64,000 nucleotides of DNA, from the NCBI GenBank assembly GCA_900315635.1, contig OMZV01000006.1:56130-120129 (forward strand), read 5' to 3'. The stretch comes from an uncultured Prevotella sp. Its GTDB lineage: Bacteria > Bacteroidota > Bacteroidia > Bacteroidales > Bacteroidaceae. Shown in pieces: positions 63,778 to 64,000 of this stretch; positions within the stretch are counted from its first letter, which is position 1; each line of letters opens with the position of its first letter. A program made the translations under genes and the position numbers. Under the pieces are notes generated by a model. It saw only the letters and a list, made by a program, of their open reading frames with translations. It had not been told where the DNA came from and ran no database searches.

Positions 63778-64000
63778 TGTATTTAGGTTTACAATGCAAA
63801 ATTAAATAAGAATCTCTAATGTTTTTCCTTTTAAAACATCTTTTTAATTATAACTCTGTGCAAACGTTTTCATTGCTCTATATCAAGTTTTTGCAAAAAA
63901 AAATGGGTCAGTTGCATAAGTCCGTGGATGCCCACAACCTGCCTAACCAAAAATCCTGCTCAAGCGGAACATGAAGAAGGGTATGTCTGCAACGCCCCTC
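63778..64000. promoter_or_regulatory. Divergent control region with LacI operator at the right edge
   Basis: Contains TAATTTTG on the minus strand (63797-63804) for the LacI gene and the near-palindrome TGCAAACGTTTTCA (63859-63872) with a central CG, typical of LacI-family operators. An ATG at 63971 opens a plus-strand frame (MKKGMSATPL) that runs off the edge. It could be the start of an outer-membrane SusC-type gene, but ten codons are too few to call. Confidence 0.55.

Noticed and set aside
63971-64000. Possible start of a SusC-type gene (MKKGMSATPL)
   Set aside because: Only ten codons are in the window; position and the upstream operator are suggestive but not enough to call a gene.

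Overview
The window reads as a chromosomal segment of a Bacteroidales bacterium, most likely a Prevotella-type member of the Prevotellaceae. The basis is the Bacteroidetes promoter form (TTTG or TTG, about 19-20 bases, then TAnnTTTG), the near absence of Shine-Dalgarno sites, a C-terminal tail of the type IX secretion type, the dense set of secreted glycoside hydrolases, and the abundance of short palindromic and tandem repeats. No rRNA, tRNA, transposase, CRISPR array or phage gene was seen.

Bases 1-41,441 form a large polysaccharide utilisation region whose enzyme set fits the plant pectin rhamnogalacturonan II (RG-II). On the minus strand at the left are a cut-off GH78 rhamnosidase and a 1,454-residue enzyme with GH43-like, GH143-like and GH142-like modules. 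GH28 and DUF5703 genes follow on the plus strand. A minus-strand operon (15,198 to 8,833) holds a PL1-type lyase, a DUF3826 protein, a beta-helix/barrel protein of unknown activity, an 80-residue FecR-N-like protein and an ECF sigma factor. Divergent from it is a 26-kb plus-strand run: GH95, GH140, GH78-sialidase fusion, GH138-like, GH137-GH2, GH2, GH127, GH141, an MFS sugar transporter and a cytoplasmic GH78. Together these could take RG-II side chains apart outside the inner membrane and finish a rhamnoside in the cytoplasm. No SusC/SusD pair or hybrid two-component sensor is present, so the locus should continue beyond the left edge.

Bases 41,442-52,050 are mostly housekeeping: a candidate small RNA, a phytase-like secreted protein, FtsH, an AlbA_2-type protein, NADP isocitrate dehydrogenase, an MgtC-type membrane protein, a degenerate ThiD kinase fused to an AraC DNA-binding domain next to PdxS and PdxT (vitamin B6 synthesis), and a secreted endonuclease I with a sorting tail.

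Bases 52,118-63,777 form a starch/maltodextrin cluster on the minus strand: LacI regulator, MFS transporter, MalQ, GH97, pullulanase and GH13 amylase. A LacI-type operator lies at the right edge, where a further operon probably starts to the right.

The most unusual feature is a set of short dispersed repeats found inside the reading frames of the secreted RG-II enzymes. At least three families (a 60-100 bp GC-rich palindrome, an AT-rich element and 31-32 bp palindromes) occur in frame in six enzyme genes, five times in a single GH2 gene. In addition, arrays with an exact 22-bp period, of three unrelated sequences, occupy several intergenic spacers.
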